A stretch of 31,624 nt of DNA from an uncultured Collinsella sp. (lineage in GTDB: Bacteria; Actinomycetota; Coriobacteriia; Coriobacteriales; Coriobacteriaceae): contig URAD01000019.1 of the NCBI GenBank assembly GCA_900545745.1, positions 1 to 31,624 on the forward strand, read 5' to 3'. Below the pieces are notes generated by a model that saw only the letters and a list, made by a program, of their open reading frames with translations, had not been told where the DNA came from and searched no databases. Positions 23,032 through 30,870 of the stretch are shown here, piece by piece. The stretch's first letter is position 1, and the number at the start of each line of letters is the position of its first letter. A program made the position numbers and the translations under genes.

Positions 23032-24165
23032 ATGTACATTTCCACACATCAGGCTCTACTCGACTTTTGCCAGCGCGCCCGTGAGTTTGACGCGATTGCC
23101 GTCGATACCGAGTTTTTGCGCGAGCGCACGTTCCATCCGCGCCTGTGCCTGGTTCAGATTGCCACCCCTGCCGAGAGCGTCGCGGTCGATCCCCTGGTAA
23201 TCGACGACCTATCGCCGCTGGCCGAGCTTATGGCAGACGAGAGCGTGACTAAGGTCTTCCACGCCTGCTCGCAGGATATGGAGGTTATGCTCCATACCGT
23301 GGGCGTGCTGCCACGACCGATTTTCGATACGCAGGTCGCCGCTGCCTTTTTGGGCGAGCGCCAGCAGATTTCGTATGGCGCGCTTGTTCAGACGTTCTGC
23401 GGCGTATCGCTGCCCAAGACCGAGTCACTGACCGACTGGTCGCGCCGCCCGCTGACCGATAAGCAGATTGAGTATGCGATCGATGACGTCAAGTACCTGA
23501 TCGTCGCCTATACCGAGATGATGAGCCGCCTGCGCGAGCTGGGCCGTGTGGACTGGGTGCTCGACGAGCTGCGCCCGCTGGCTGACGAGTCGCACTATCG
23601 CGCCGATCGCCACGAGGCGTTCCGCAAGGTCAAGCGCATCAATTCGTGCAGCCGTCATCAGCTGGGTATCGCGCGCGAGCTCGCCGCCTGGCGCGAGGAC
23701 CGCGCCGAGCGGCGCAACATCCCACGCAAGTGGGTCATGTCCGACGACACGCTGCTTGCGCTCGTCAAGCGCAATCCCGTGCGCGTTGAGGAGTTCCGTA
23801 GCATTCGCGGTACCGATCAGTTGGGGGAACGCGACGTGGACGGTGCGCTCATGGCCATCAAGCGCGGTGCGAGCTGCCCGCACGATCGCCTGCCGCTCAT
23901 GGTGCGCGGGCATCATCAGATCTCTCCGGAGTTGGAGAGCGTGACGGACCTGATGTATGCGCTCATTCGCCTAGTTGCCGAGCGCTCGGGAGTGGCGACC
24001 TCGGTCATTGCCTCGCGCGATGACCTGGCCGACTATATTGAGCATCCCGAGCAAAGCCCCTTGCGCGAAGGCTGGCGCTTTGAGCTTGTGGGCTCGCGCC
24101 TGGACGATCTGCTCTCCGGCAATATGGGACTCACCGTGAAGGACGGAAAGATTGAACTGTTATAG
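23032..24165 (+). CDS. rnd: ribonuclease D (3'-5' exoribonuclease with HRDC domain)
   Basis: 377 residues. The DEDDy exonuclease domain (about 1-165) has D25 and E27 in VDTEF, D82 in CSQDMEVM, and the Y148-x(3)-D152 pair in YAIDDVKYL; all metal ligands are present. An HRDC domain (about 205-285, 'RELAAWREDRAERRNIPRKWVMSDDTLLAL') binds nucleic acid and a helical C-terminus follows. The enzyme trims tRNA and other small-RNA 3' ends. I chose the ATG at 23032 because the homologous part begins there; the upstream in-frame ATG at 22996 adds unrelated residues. The ribosome binding site (GATGGG) is weak. Confidence 0.88.
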   Translation: MYISTHQALLDFCQRAREFDAIAVDTEFLRERTFHPRLCLVQIATPAESVAVDPLVIDDLSPLAELMADESVTKVFHACSQDMEVMLHTVGVLPRPIFDTQVAAAFLGERQQISYGALVQTFCGVSLPKTESLTDWSRRPLTDKQIEYAIDDVKYLIVAYTEMMSRLRELGRVDWVLDELRPLADESHYRADRHEAFRKVKRINSCSRHQLGIARELAAWREDRAERRNIPRKWVMSDDTLLALVKRNPVRVEEFRSIRGTDQLGERDVDGALMAIKRGASCPHDRLPLMVRGHHQISPELESVTDLMYALIRLVAERSGVATSVIASRDDLADYIEHPEQSPLREGWRFELVGSRLDDLLSGNMGLTVKDGKIELL

Positions 24166-24229
24166 GGAAGCCTAGCCGGCTGAGTGGGTAAAATGCCTCC
24201 AACGTGTAACTCGATTCGGAGGAATTCGC

Positions 24230-24934
24230 ATGCCCTATTACTATGGTTACGGCTTTGGTATCGACCCGCTGTACCTGCTGGTTGTTCTTGTTTGTACAGT
24301 GCTTGGCCTTGCTGCGCAGAGCTATATCAATTCGACGTACAAGACCTGGTCCAAGGTTCGCTCGGACGGCGACACGGGCGCCACGGTTGCTCGCCGCATG
24401 CTTGACGCCAACGGTTGCAATGCCGTGGGTATCAAGGGTGTCGCCGGTGAGCTCACCGACCATTACAACCCGCAGGATAACAACCTGTATCTGTCGGATG
24501 CCAACCGTTCGGGCGGTTCGGTCGCAAGCGTTGCCGTCGCCTGCCACGAGGCGGGCCATGCCGCCCAGCGTCAAAGCGGCTATGCCATGATGAAAGTACG
24601 TACCGCCCTCGTGCCGGTCGTCAACTTTACCCAGAACACCTGGACCATCGTGTTGCTCTTGGGCCTGTTTATGAACATTGCCGGGCTCACATCCCTCGCG
24701 TTGATCTTCTTCTCGTTTAGTGTACTGTTCCAACTCGTTACGCTGCCTGTCGAGATTGACGCCAGCCGACGCGCCGTGGCGTACATCGAGCAGTCGGGTA
24801 TGAGTTCCAAGCAGGTCAACGGTGCCAAGAAGGTACTGACGGCCGCCGCGCTTACCTATGTTGCCGCTGCGCTCACCTCGATTATTCAGCTGCTCTATCT
24901 TATGGCTCGCTACAACAGAAACTCCAACCGATAA
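24230..24934 (+). CDS. membrane zinc metallopeptidase (YugP type)
   Basis: 234 residues, ATG with CGGAGGAATT upstream. An N-terminal membrane helix (about 11-32) is followed by 'LDANGCNAVGIKGVAGELTDHYNPQDNNLYLS', the zinc site HEAGH (106-110) and two to three further helices (about 135-178 and 200-225). This is the architecture of neutral zinc metallopeptidases of the YugP/Zn_peptidase_2 family, membrane proteins whose substrates are poorly known. A glycine/tyrosine-rich start (PYYYGYGFG) is typical. Gene is monocistronic, closed by the hairpin at 24951. Confidence 0.88.
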   Translation: MPYYYGYGFGIDPLYLLVVLVCTVLGLAAQSYINSTYKTWSKVRSDGDTGATVARRMLDANGCNAVGIKGVAGELTDHYNPQDNNLYLSDANRSGGSVASVAVACHEAGHAAQRQSGYAMMKVRTALVPVVNFTQNTWTIVLLLGLFMNIAGLTSLALIFFSFSVLFQLVTLPVEIDASRRAVAYIEQSGMSSKQVNGAKKVLTAAALTYVAAALTSIIQLLYLMARYNRNSNR

Positions 24935-24950
24935 CAAATTGGATCGCTGG

Positions 24951-24980
24951 GCGCCGCGGGGATTCGTGTCCCCGCGGCGC
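24951..24980 (+). terminator. GC-rich hairpin after the zinc peptidase gene
   Basis: GCGCCGCGGGGA (24951-24962) and TCCCCGCGGCGC (24969-24980) form a perfect 12-bp stem with a 6-nt loop. The downstream U-tract is poor, so termination is likely but may need Rho or other help. Confidence 0.65.
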
Positions 24981-25049
24981 TGTACTATGTGTTGGACTTA
25001 AATTTGCGCAGGGCCGGAGTCCATGTGCACGATGACGAAAGGAGGCTGC

Positions 25050-26501
25050 GTGGCGGGCTGGAATCTAACCGGCAATGCCGTTTCCGCCGAGTTTGACGGT
25101 TCGGATGAGCAGGAGCGCAAGGAGCTCAGCGTGAGCCAGGCGGTAGAAATCGCTGCCGGTGCGCTCGATGCCATTCCGCAGCTGAGCGTTCTGGGCGAGG
25201 TCACGGGTTTCCGTGGTCCCAACGCCCGAAGCGGCCACTGCTACTTCCAGATTAAGGACGACTCGGCCGCCGTCGACTGCATCATTTGGAAGGGCGCCTA
25301 TCTCAAGCGTACCTTCGATCTGCGTGACGGCATGCAGGTGAGCTTTAAGGGCAGCTTCAACCTCTATAAGCCCACGGGTCGTATGAGCTTTGTCGCTCGC
25401 TCGTTTTCGCTGGCGGGGGAGGGTCTGCTGCGTCAACAAGTGGCGCAACTGGCCGAAAAGCTACGCCGCGAGGGCCTGATGGACGAAGCGCGCAAACGCC
25501 GCATCCCGGTGTTCTGCTCACGCGTGGCGGTTGTCACCTCGCTTTCCGGTGCGGTAATCGACGACGTCAAGCGTACGCTGCGCCGACGCAACCCGCTCGT
25601 CGAGCTCGTCTGCGTGGGCGCAAAGGTCCAGGGCGAGGGTGCGCCGGCAGAGCTTATTGAAGGCTTGCGCCGCGCCGCTGCCATTACGCCGGCGCCCGAC
25701 TGTATTTTGCTCGTGCGTGGTGGCGGTTCCTTCGAGGACCTCATGACCTTTAACGACGAGGAGCTTGCCCGCGCGGTGGCGGCTTGCCCTGTGCCCGTGG
25801 TGACCGGCATTGGCCATGAGCCCGATACCTCGATTTGCGACATGGTGAGCGACCGCCGCGCCTCCACGCCCACGGCGGCGGCCGAATCGGTGGCGCCGGC
25901 CATGACGGAGTTGGCCGATGTGCTCGAGGCGCGCCATCAGCGTCTGGGTGCCGCGATGGCATCGATGATTGGGTCGGCCCAGGTCGACCTGGAGATGCTC
26001 GATCAGCGTGGCCGTCGTTCCTGGGATACCTATACGGCTCGCTTGGGCGACGCGCTCGATGCGGCCGCATGCCGCCCGTGTCTCAACGATCCGACGTTTA
26101 TGGTCGAGCGTCGTGAGTCAGAGCTTGCCTTGACGGCCGATCGTTTGTCCGGTGCCATAACGCGCTCGGTCGGGGCTTTCCGATCCAGCTTTGAACGCCT
26201 GCCCGAGCGTCTGGCTGCAAGCACCTCGGGACTCGATGGCAAGCGCCATGCGCTCACGCTTGCGAGTTCCCGTCTGGAGCATCAGGGACGTACGATGCTC
26301 AGCAAACCCGCGTCCGACCTGGGCCGAGCTGCTGCGTCGCTCGATGCCCTGTCGCCGCTTAAGGTGCTTGCTCGCGGCTATTCCATCGTATACAGCGATG
26401 ACGGTGTGGCTACGAGCGCCAAGACCTTTAAGCCCGGCGACGCCATCCGCGTGCGCATGGCAGACGGCAACGTTGCGGCAACGGTCAATACGGTCGAATA
26501 G
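25050..26501 (+). CDS. xseA: exodeoxyribonuclease VII large subunit
   Basis: 483 residues from the GTG at 25050, which follows AAAGGAGG; the ATG at 25023 would put that site inside the gene. The N-terminal OB fold ('VLGEVTGFRGPNARSGHCYFQIKDDSAAVDCIIWKG') binds single-stranded DNA. The catalytic middle shows 'VAVVTSLSGAVIDDV', 'LVRGGGSFEDLMTFNDEELARAV' and 'TGIGHEPDTSICDMVSDRRASTPTAAAE', all family signatures. A long helical stalk follows, then 'LKVLARGYSIV' at the C-terminus. With XseB it degrades single-stranded DNA from both ends in repair. xseB begins 42 nt downstream. Confidence 0.97.
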   Translation: MAGWNLTGNAVSAEFDGSDEQERKELSVSQAVEIAAGALDAIPQLSVLGEVTGFRGPNARSGHCYFQIKDDSAAVDCIIWKGAYLKRTFDLRDGMQVSFKGSFNLYKPTGRMSFVARSFSLAGEGLLRQQVAQLAEKLRREGLMDEARKRRIPVFCSRVAVVTSLSGAVIDDVKRTLRRRNPLVELVCVGAKVQGEGAPAELIEGLRRAAAITPAPDCILLVRGGGSFEDLMTFNDEELARAVAACPVPVVTGIGHEPDTSICDMVSDRRASTPTAAAESVAPAMTELADVLEARHQRLGAAMASMIGSAQVDLEMLDQRGRRSWDTYTARLGDALDAAACRPCLNDPTFMVERRESELALTADRLSGAITRSVGAFRSSFERLPERLAASTSGLDGKRHALTLASSRLEHQGRTMLSKPASDLGRAAASLDALSPLKVLARGYSIVYSDDGVATSAKTFKPGDAIRVRMADGNVAATVNTVE

Positions 26502-26543
26502 GCCGCGTTTCACAGCGATAAACCTTTAGGAAAGGAAACAGAT

Positions 26544-26810
26544 ATGGCAGAGAAGACCCCGGTCGAGCAGCTTACGTACAAGCAGGCTTCGCAGGAGCTG
26601 GAGCTCATCATCCGCAGCTTGGAGTCGGGCGATATGGAGCTTGAGGAGTCGCTCGAGAGCTATACCCGCGGCGTCGAGCTCCTCAAGAGCCTGCGCACCC
26701 GTCTGTCCGATGCCGAGCAGAAGGTCTCGGTGCTTCTGAAGGACGTCGACGGCAACGACGTGCTCGCTGACGGCGAGGCCGCCAACACCGACGACAGTCT
26801 CTCGTTCTAA
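26544..26810 (+). CDS. xseB: exodeoxyribonuclease VII small subunit
   Basis: 88 residues with GGAAAGGAAA before the ATG. 'TYKQASQELELIIRSLESGDMELEESLESYTRGVELLKSLRTRLSDAEQKV' is the typical two-helix hairpin that packs on the XseA stalk. The acidic C-terminal tail (DDSLSF) is normal for the family. It forms an operon with xseA. Confidence 0.96.
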   Translation: MAEKTPVEQLTYKQASQELELIIRSLESGDMELEESLESYTRGVELLKSLRTRLSDAEQKVSVLLKDVDGNDVLADGEAANTDDSLSF

Positions 26811-26824
26811 CCATCTCGACCAAA

Positions 26825-26830
26825 TATAAT
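26825..26830 (+). promoter_or_regulatory. consensus -10 box upstream of the HIT gene
   Basis: A perfect TATAAT lies 30 nt before the HIT protein ATG; no good -35 element is present at 16-18 bp. It may allow transcription independent of xseAB. Confidence 0.35.
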
Positions 26831-26859
26831 TACCTTGGTCTGTGAGAAAGGAACCTACC

Positions 26860-27195
26860 ATGTGTGATTGCATCTTCTGCAAAATTGCCAACCACGAGAT
26901 CCCTTCGACCGTTGTCTATGAGGACGACCAGGTCATCGCCTTCGACGACCTCAACCCCCAGGCGCCGGTCCACACGCTCGTGATCCCCAAGAAGCACTAC
27001 AGCGACATCGCCGACAACGTGCCTGCCGAGACCATGGGCGCCATGGCCCACGCCATCCAAGAGGTCGCTAAGGCCAAGGGCCTGGAGGACGGTTTCCGCG
27101 TCATCTCCAACAAGGGCGTCAATGCCGGCCAGACCGTCATGCACTTCCACATGCACGTCCTCGGCGGCAAGAACCTGGGCGAGAACCTCATCTGA
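26860..27195 (+). CDS. HIT family nucleotide-binding protein (Hint-like)
   Basis: 111 residues, ATG at 26860 after GAAAGGAAC. N-terminal 'CDCIFCKIANHEIPSTVVYEDD' carries the CxxC pair typical of bacterial Hint proteins, the centre has 'PQAPVHTLVIPKKHYSDI', and the histidine triad H95-F-H97-M-H99 is intact. These enzymes hydrolyse adenosine phosphoramidates or lysyl-AMP. Lies 49 nt after xseB on the same strand. Confidence 0.93.
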   Translation: MCDCIFCKIANHEIPSTVVYEDDQVIAFDDLNPQAPVHTLVIPKKHYSDIADNVPAETMGAMAHAIQEVAKAKGLEDGFRVISNKGVNAGQTVMHFHMHVLGGKNLGENLI

Positions 27196-27236
27196 GGACG
27201 CACAGCCCGTCGCCTTGGCTGCCTTTGGAGTAACCT

Positions 27237-28127
27237 ATGCAGCTTTCTCAACTCGAATACCTTCAAGCGGTAGCGAACTACGGCGGCGTGCGCAAAGCGG
27301 CTCGCGCCGTTCACGTGAGCCCACAGGCCGTTTCGTCGGCAATCAAAAAGTTGGAATCTGAGTATCAGATTGTTTTGCTCGACCGATCGGCGGGGGAGGC
27401 TGTTTTGTCTCCGGCGGGCAGAGAATTTGCGCGTCGTGCACGCGTGATCCTGGCACAAGTCGACGATCTCAAAAAGTACGCTCAATCGGGGAACGGTGGC
27501 GTTTCGCCCGACGGCCACTTCCGTCTTTACGCCCCCTGTCTTCACGGGCGGGGGCGTCTTTTTGCCGAAAACTGGTACGACTCGTTTGAAAGCTCGCACC
27601 CCCAGATTCACCTTGATGTTTGGCATCAGCCAACGGCCACATGCTTTGAATCACTTGTGCTTGGCATTTCGGATGCGGCCATCTCATTTGAGGAGCCAAG
27701 GGACAGTGTCCTTTCTTCGAAATACTTGGGTGAAAAGGAGCTCAAGGTTCTTTCTTGCCCAGCGGGTCATCAATCTGTGGGCGCTATGACCGTTCGTGAG
27801 TTACTGGGCGGCAGGTTAGCTGTTCCCATTAATTTGTCGCCCTGTCTCAATGCAATCAATCAATGCCCCGAAGCTCAGCTGGTTAATTTCCGCTTTCGCG
27901 ATGTCGAATACGGAAACAGGGCACAGGCTGAGTTTCTTCAGGCCGGGGGATTGATATTGAGTTTTTCTGGCTCTTCTCTCGCATCAGATGGACTGGAAGT
28001 GAGCGAGTGCTCCATTGAAGGCTCGCATGACGTAGCCTTGCCCATCTACTTTTGCTATCGACAAAATGTCTGGACCGATCGACACCAGACGGTATTTCTT
28101 CACCTATTGCGTCACCTTGCTTCGTGA
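27237..28127 (+). CDS. LysR-family transcriptional regulator
   Basis: 296 residues. The winged HTH (about 1-65) has 'LEYLQAVANYGGVRKAARAVHVSPQAVSSAIKKLESEYQIVLLDRS', as in LysR proteins, followed by the linker helix 'AGREFARRARVILAQVDDLKKYA'. The effector-binding domain (about 90-296) is poorly conserved and includes four Cys residues. GC content drops compared with the HIT and xse genes, and this continues through the MFS gene. The transporter gene starts 119 nt downstream on the same strand and is its probable target. Confidence 0.85.
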   Translation: MQLSQLEYLQAVANYGGVRKAARAVHVSPQAVSSAIKKLESEYQIVLLDRSAGEAVLSPAGREFARRARVILAQVDDLKKYAQSGNGGVSPDGHFRLYAPCLHGRGRLFAENWYDSFESSHPQIHLDVWHQPTATCFESLVLGISDAAISFEEPRDSVLSSKYLGEKELKVLSCPAGHQSVGAMTVRELLGGRLAVPINLSPCLNAINQCPEAQLVNFRFRDVEYGNRAQAEFLQAGGLILSFSGSSLASDGLEVSECSIEGSHDVALPIYFCYRQNVWTDRHQTVFLHLLRHLAS

Positions 28128-28246
28128 GGTCATTTGGCCTCGTGGCGTCAAGTGAATGTTGACGCCTTGTAACACATGACTGACGGCTCTGCCCTCATGC
28201 TTTTCCAAGATTTCGGTTTGGGTTATTGGCTCTTGGAGGGCGGAGC

Positions 28247-29407
28247 ATGAACGATCGTACGATTTTGCTTTATATGACGTTTGTTTTTCTGTCGAACTTC
28301 AGCACCATTTTGTATTTTCTGACGGTTTACCTTGAATTCGTCGGATTCTCGATGGTGGCGATTTCTAGCATGATGATTGCATATCAAGTGAGCAAGTTCA
28401 TCCTTGAAGTTCCCACTGGCTATATTGCCGATAGGTTTGGACGAAAGACAAGTGGTCTCGTTGGCGTCGTGGGGATGCTTGGATACTATGTCGCCCTGCT
28501 TCTCGTCCGTTCTCCTCTGCTTTTAATCGGCGCGTTTGCTCTCAAAGGTTTTGCCGTTGCATGTATGAGCGGATCCATAGAAGCGATTTACATTGACAGC
28601 GTCTCTCAGGACCAGCTCGTAAGACTTAATGTCGTTGAGCGATTCATCTTCTATGTGTCTTATGCCCTCTCCGCTTGTGTGGGCGGTTTCATTTCGTCCG
28701 CTGGCGCGTATCTCATTGGGCTTTCGGTCGATATCATCGCAATGGTGCTGACATTGGTTGTCGTTGTCTGTATTCCTGAGGTGAGAAGAGAGGGCACCGC
28801 GGTGACACCTGAGTATGGAATTAGCCCGAAGATGATCGGTGCTGCTATTGCGGGTAATGGCATTCTTCGGTCAGCGTTCATCATGGACTGTTCTCAAGCA
28901 TTTGCTTTTGTCGCCCTGGAAGACTTTTTCTCACTGTTGCTTGCGGGTCGCGGAATGAATGCCGTCGCTTCGGGTGTGATCATTGCGGTCCAGCTCCTTG
29001 CCTCGGCCTCCATGGGGCTTATTGTGCCCAGTGTGATTGCTCATGTCGACAAGGGACGTTTTGCGCGTATTTGCGGCATCGTGCGCCTTTCCCTGACTGC
29101 TCTATTTTTGATTCCCTTTACTCCGGTCTATTTGCTGCCCGTGTTCTATGTGTTGCAGACGGTCGCCTACTCGTTATTTGCTCCAATTAAATACTCAATT
29201 TTTCAAAATGCTGTCGATTCATCGATGCGCTGTTCACTGATTTCGGTTCAAAGCCAGATGGTGGCGGTGGGTGCTGTTCTTTTCTATCTGCTCAACTCTG
29301 TGCTGAGTAGCGTTGCGGGCATTCGAGTCGTATTGCTTGTTGCGCTCGGGATTTCTTCCCTGGTGTATATCCCCGCGCTATTTCGTCTTACAAGTCAAAG
29401 GCCATGA
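28247..29407 (+). CDS. MFS transporter
   Basis: 386 residues, ATG at 28247 with GGAGGGCGG upstream. About eleven to twelve hydrophobic helices are visible. Between helices 2 and 3 the MFS signature 'GYIADRFGRKTSG' (about residues 61-73) is present. The gene follows a LysR regulator and, like it, is less GC-rich than the core genes, so the two may have been acquired together. Substrate unknown; drug or metabolite export is typical for MFS proteins paired with a LysR regulator. Confidence 0.85.
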   Translation: MNDRTILLYMTFVFLSNFSTILYFLTVYLEFVGFSMVAISSMMIAYQVSKFILEVPTGYIADRFGRKTSGLVGVVGMLGYYVALLLVRSPLLLIGAFALKGFAVACMSGSIEAIYIDSVSQDQLVRLNVVERFIFYVSYALSACVGGFISSAGAYLIGLSVDIIAMVLTLVVVVCIPEVRREGTAVTPEYGISPKMIGAAIAGNGILRSAFIMDCSQAFAFVALEDFFSLLLAGRGMNAVASGVIIAVQLLASASMGLIVPSVIAHVDKGRFARICGIVRLSLTALFLIPFTPVYLLPVFYVLQTVAYSLFAPIKYSIFQNAVDSSMRCSLISVQSQMVAVGAVLFYLLNSVLSSVAGIRVVLLVALGISSLVYIPALFRLTSQRP

Positions 29408-29440
29408 GTATTTAGGCACCGATAACTTATATATCAACGC

Positions 29441-29474
29441 AATAAACCCGAGCGCGAGGGCGTTTGGGTTTATT
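29441..29474 (+). terminator. terminator after the MFS gene
   Basis: AATAAACCC (29441-29449) and GGGTTTATT (29466-29474) form a 9-bp stem with a 16-nt loop; ATTG follows. It separates the MFS gene from the acetate kinase genes. Confidence 0.6.
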
Positions 29475-29493
29475 ATTGAAGCGTATGTAACCT

Positions 29494-29510
29494 GGCGGTG
29501 CCACACCGCC
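29494..29510 (+). promoter_or_regulatory. hairpin in the first acetate kinase leader
   Basis: GGCGGTG (29494-29500), loop CCA, CACCGCC (29504-29510): a perfect 7-bp stem ending about 8 nt before the TAGGGAG ribosome binding site. Confidence 0.4.
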
Positions 29511-29527
29511 TGTTAGTAGGGAGACAC

Positions 29528-30706
29528 ATGAACGTTCTGGTCGTCAACGCAGGATCTTCGACCCTTAAGTATCAGGTCATCGATACCAAGTCCCACAAGG
29601 TGTCCGCAAAGGGCTCCTGCGAGCGCGTCTGCTTTACCGGCGGTACCTTCACCCACGCTGCCAACGGTTCCAAGAAGGTGACCGAGAACATCGAGTTCCC
29701 CGACCACAAGGTCGCCATCGAGGTCGTTCTGAAGGACCTCGAGGCCAACGGCGTCAAGATCGAGGGCATTGGTCACCGTATCGTTCAGGGTGGCTGGTAC
29801 TTCGGCGATTCCTCCCTCGTCGACGAGGACGTCCTCGCCAAGATCCGCGAGGTCGCTCCGCTGGCGCCGCTGCACAACAACCCCGAGGCCAACGTTATCG
29901 AGTACTGCCTGGAGCAGTATCCCGACCTGCCCAACGTCACGGTCTACGACACCGCTTTCCACTTCAACATGCCCGAGGTCGCCAAGACTTACGCCCTGCC
30001 CAAGGACGTCTGCGACAAGCTGCACATCCGTAAGTACGGCGCCCACGGCACCAGCTACCGTTACATCTCCAAGAAGGTCGCAGAGATGACCAACGGCGAG
30101 GCCCGCAAGGTCGTCGTATGCCATATCGGCTCCGGCGCTTCCCTGTGCGCCATCGAGGACGGCAAGTGCATGGATACCACTATGGGTCTCACCCCGCTCG
30201 ACGGCGTCATGATGGGCACCCGCTGCGGCTCCATCGACCCGGCCACCGTCTGCTACCTGCAGCGCGAGGGCGGCTACACCTTCGACGAGGTCGACGAGAT
30301 GATGAACAAGAAGTCCGGCCTTTTGGCTGTGACCGGCGGCAAGACCAACGACTGCCGCAACGTCGAGGAGCTCGCCGCCGCTGGTGACCCCGAGGCTCAG
30401 CTCGCCTTCGACATGTTTGTCTACAAGATTGCCGCCAAGGCCGCCGAGATGGCCACCTCCATGTGCGGCATGGACACCCTGGTCTTTACTGCCGGCATCG
30501 GCGAGCACGCTCCGGCCGTTCGCGCTGGCGTGGCCGACCGTCTGGCCTTTATGGGTGTCAAGATGGATCATGCCCGTAACGCCCTGCGTGGCGACGGCGC
30601 TTGGTGCCTGTCCGCCAAGGATTCCAAGGTCAAGATTTTCGTCATCCCTACGGACGAGGAGTTCATGATCGCTTCCGACGTCGAGCGCATCGTCAACGGC
30701 AAGTAA
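29528..30706 (+). CDS. ackA: acetate kinase paralogue with altered active-site residues
   Basis: 392 residues, ATG at 29528 with TAGGGAG upstream. The whole acetate kinase fold is present: 'VLVVNAGSSTLKYQ' (1-16), 'GHRIVQGGW', 'AHGTSYRY', 'CHIGSGAS', 'GTRCGSIDPATV', 'FTAGIGEH' and the C-terminal 'IPTDEEFMIASD'. Acetate kinase makes ATP from acetyl phosphate. Compared with canonical members and with the copy at 30871, three conserved positions differ: Tyr in place of the second His of HGTSH, Ser for Asn in HLGNGAS, and Thr for Ser in NAGSSS. This suggests changed substrate preference or regulation. A pta gene is not in the window. Confidence 0.9.
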   Translation: MNVLVVNAGSSTLKYQVIDTKSHKVSAKGSCERVCFTGGTFTHAANGSKKVTENIEFPDHKVAIEVVLKDLEANGVKIEGIGHRIVQGGWYFGDSSLVDEDVLAKIREVAPLAPLHNNPEANVIEYCLEQYPDLPNVTVYDTAFHFNMPEVAKTYALPKDVCDKLHIRKYGAHGTSYRYISKKVAEMTNGEARKVVVCHIGSGASLCAIEDGKCMDTTMGLTPLDGVMMGTRCGSIDPATVCYLQREGGYTFDEVDEMMNKKSGLLAVTGGKTNDCRNVEELAAAGDPEAQLAFDMFVYKIAAKAAEMATSMCGMDTLVFTAGIGEHAPAVRAGVADRLAFMGVKMDHARNALRGDGAWCLSAKDSKVKIFVIPTDEEFMIASDVERIVNGK

Positions 30707-30710
30707 TTAC

Positions 30711-30756
30711 AAGAGGGGAGGGGCTGGACGGCCAAATGCCGTTTGGCCCCTCTTTT
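30711..30756 (+). terminator. intrinsic terminator between the acetate kinase genes
   Basis: AAGAGGGG (30711-30718) and CCCCTCTT (30747-30754) pair, with an inner GGCCAAA/TTTGGCC stem competing or stacking; TTTT follows. It makes the two kinase genes separate transcription units. Confidence 0.75.
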
Positions 30757-30786
30757 GCGCTCGTTGGGCGATATGCCTGATAGCTA

Positions 30787-30815
30787 TTTATCAAGTTGTG
30801 ATAACTTCTTATTAA
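30787..30815 (+). promoter_or_regulatory. possible promoter and operator of the second acetate kinase gene
   Basis: TTTATC (30787-30792) and TATTAA (30810-30815) are 17 bp apart, a weak promoter match. The palindrome TTATCA-AGTTG-TGATAA (30788-30804) overlaps the -35 position and could be a regulator site. Confidence 0.35.
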
Positions 30816-30870
30816 CATGCGGCCGCCTTAAGGGGTCTGCGTCGACCGTATTGCACTGCAAAGGAGTCTC

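Noticed and set aside
29513..30571. 352-codon minus-strand open frame opposite acetate kinase
   Set aside because: Mirror frame of a strongly codon-biased gene; no start signal or domain.
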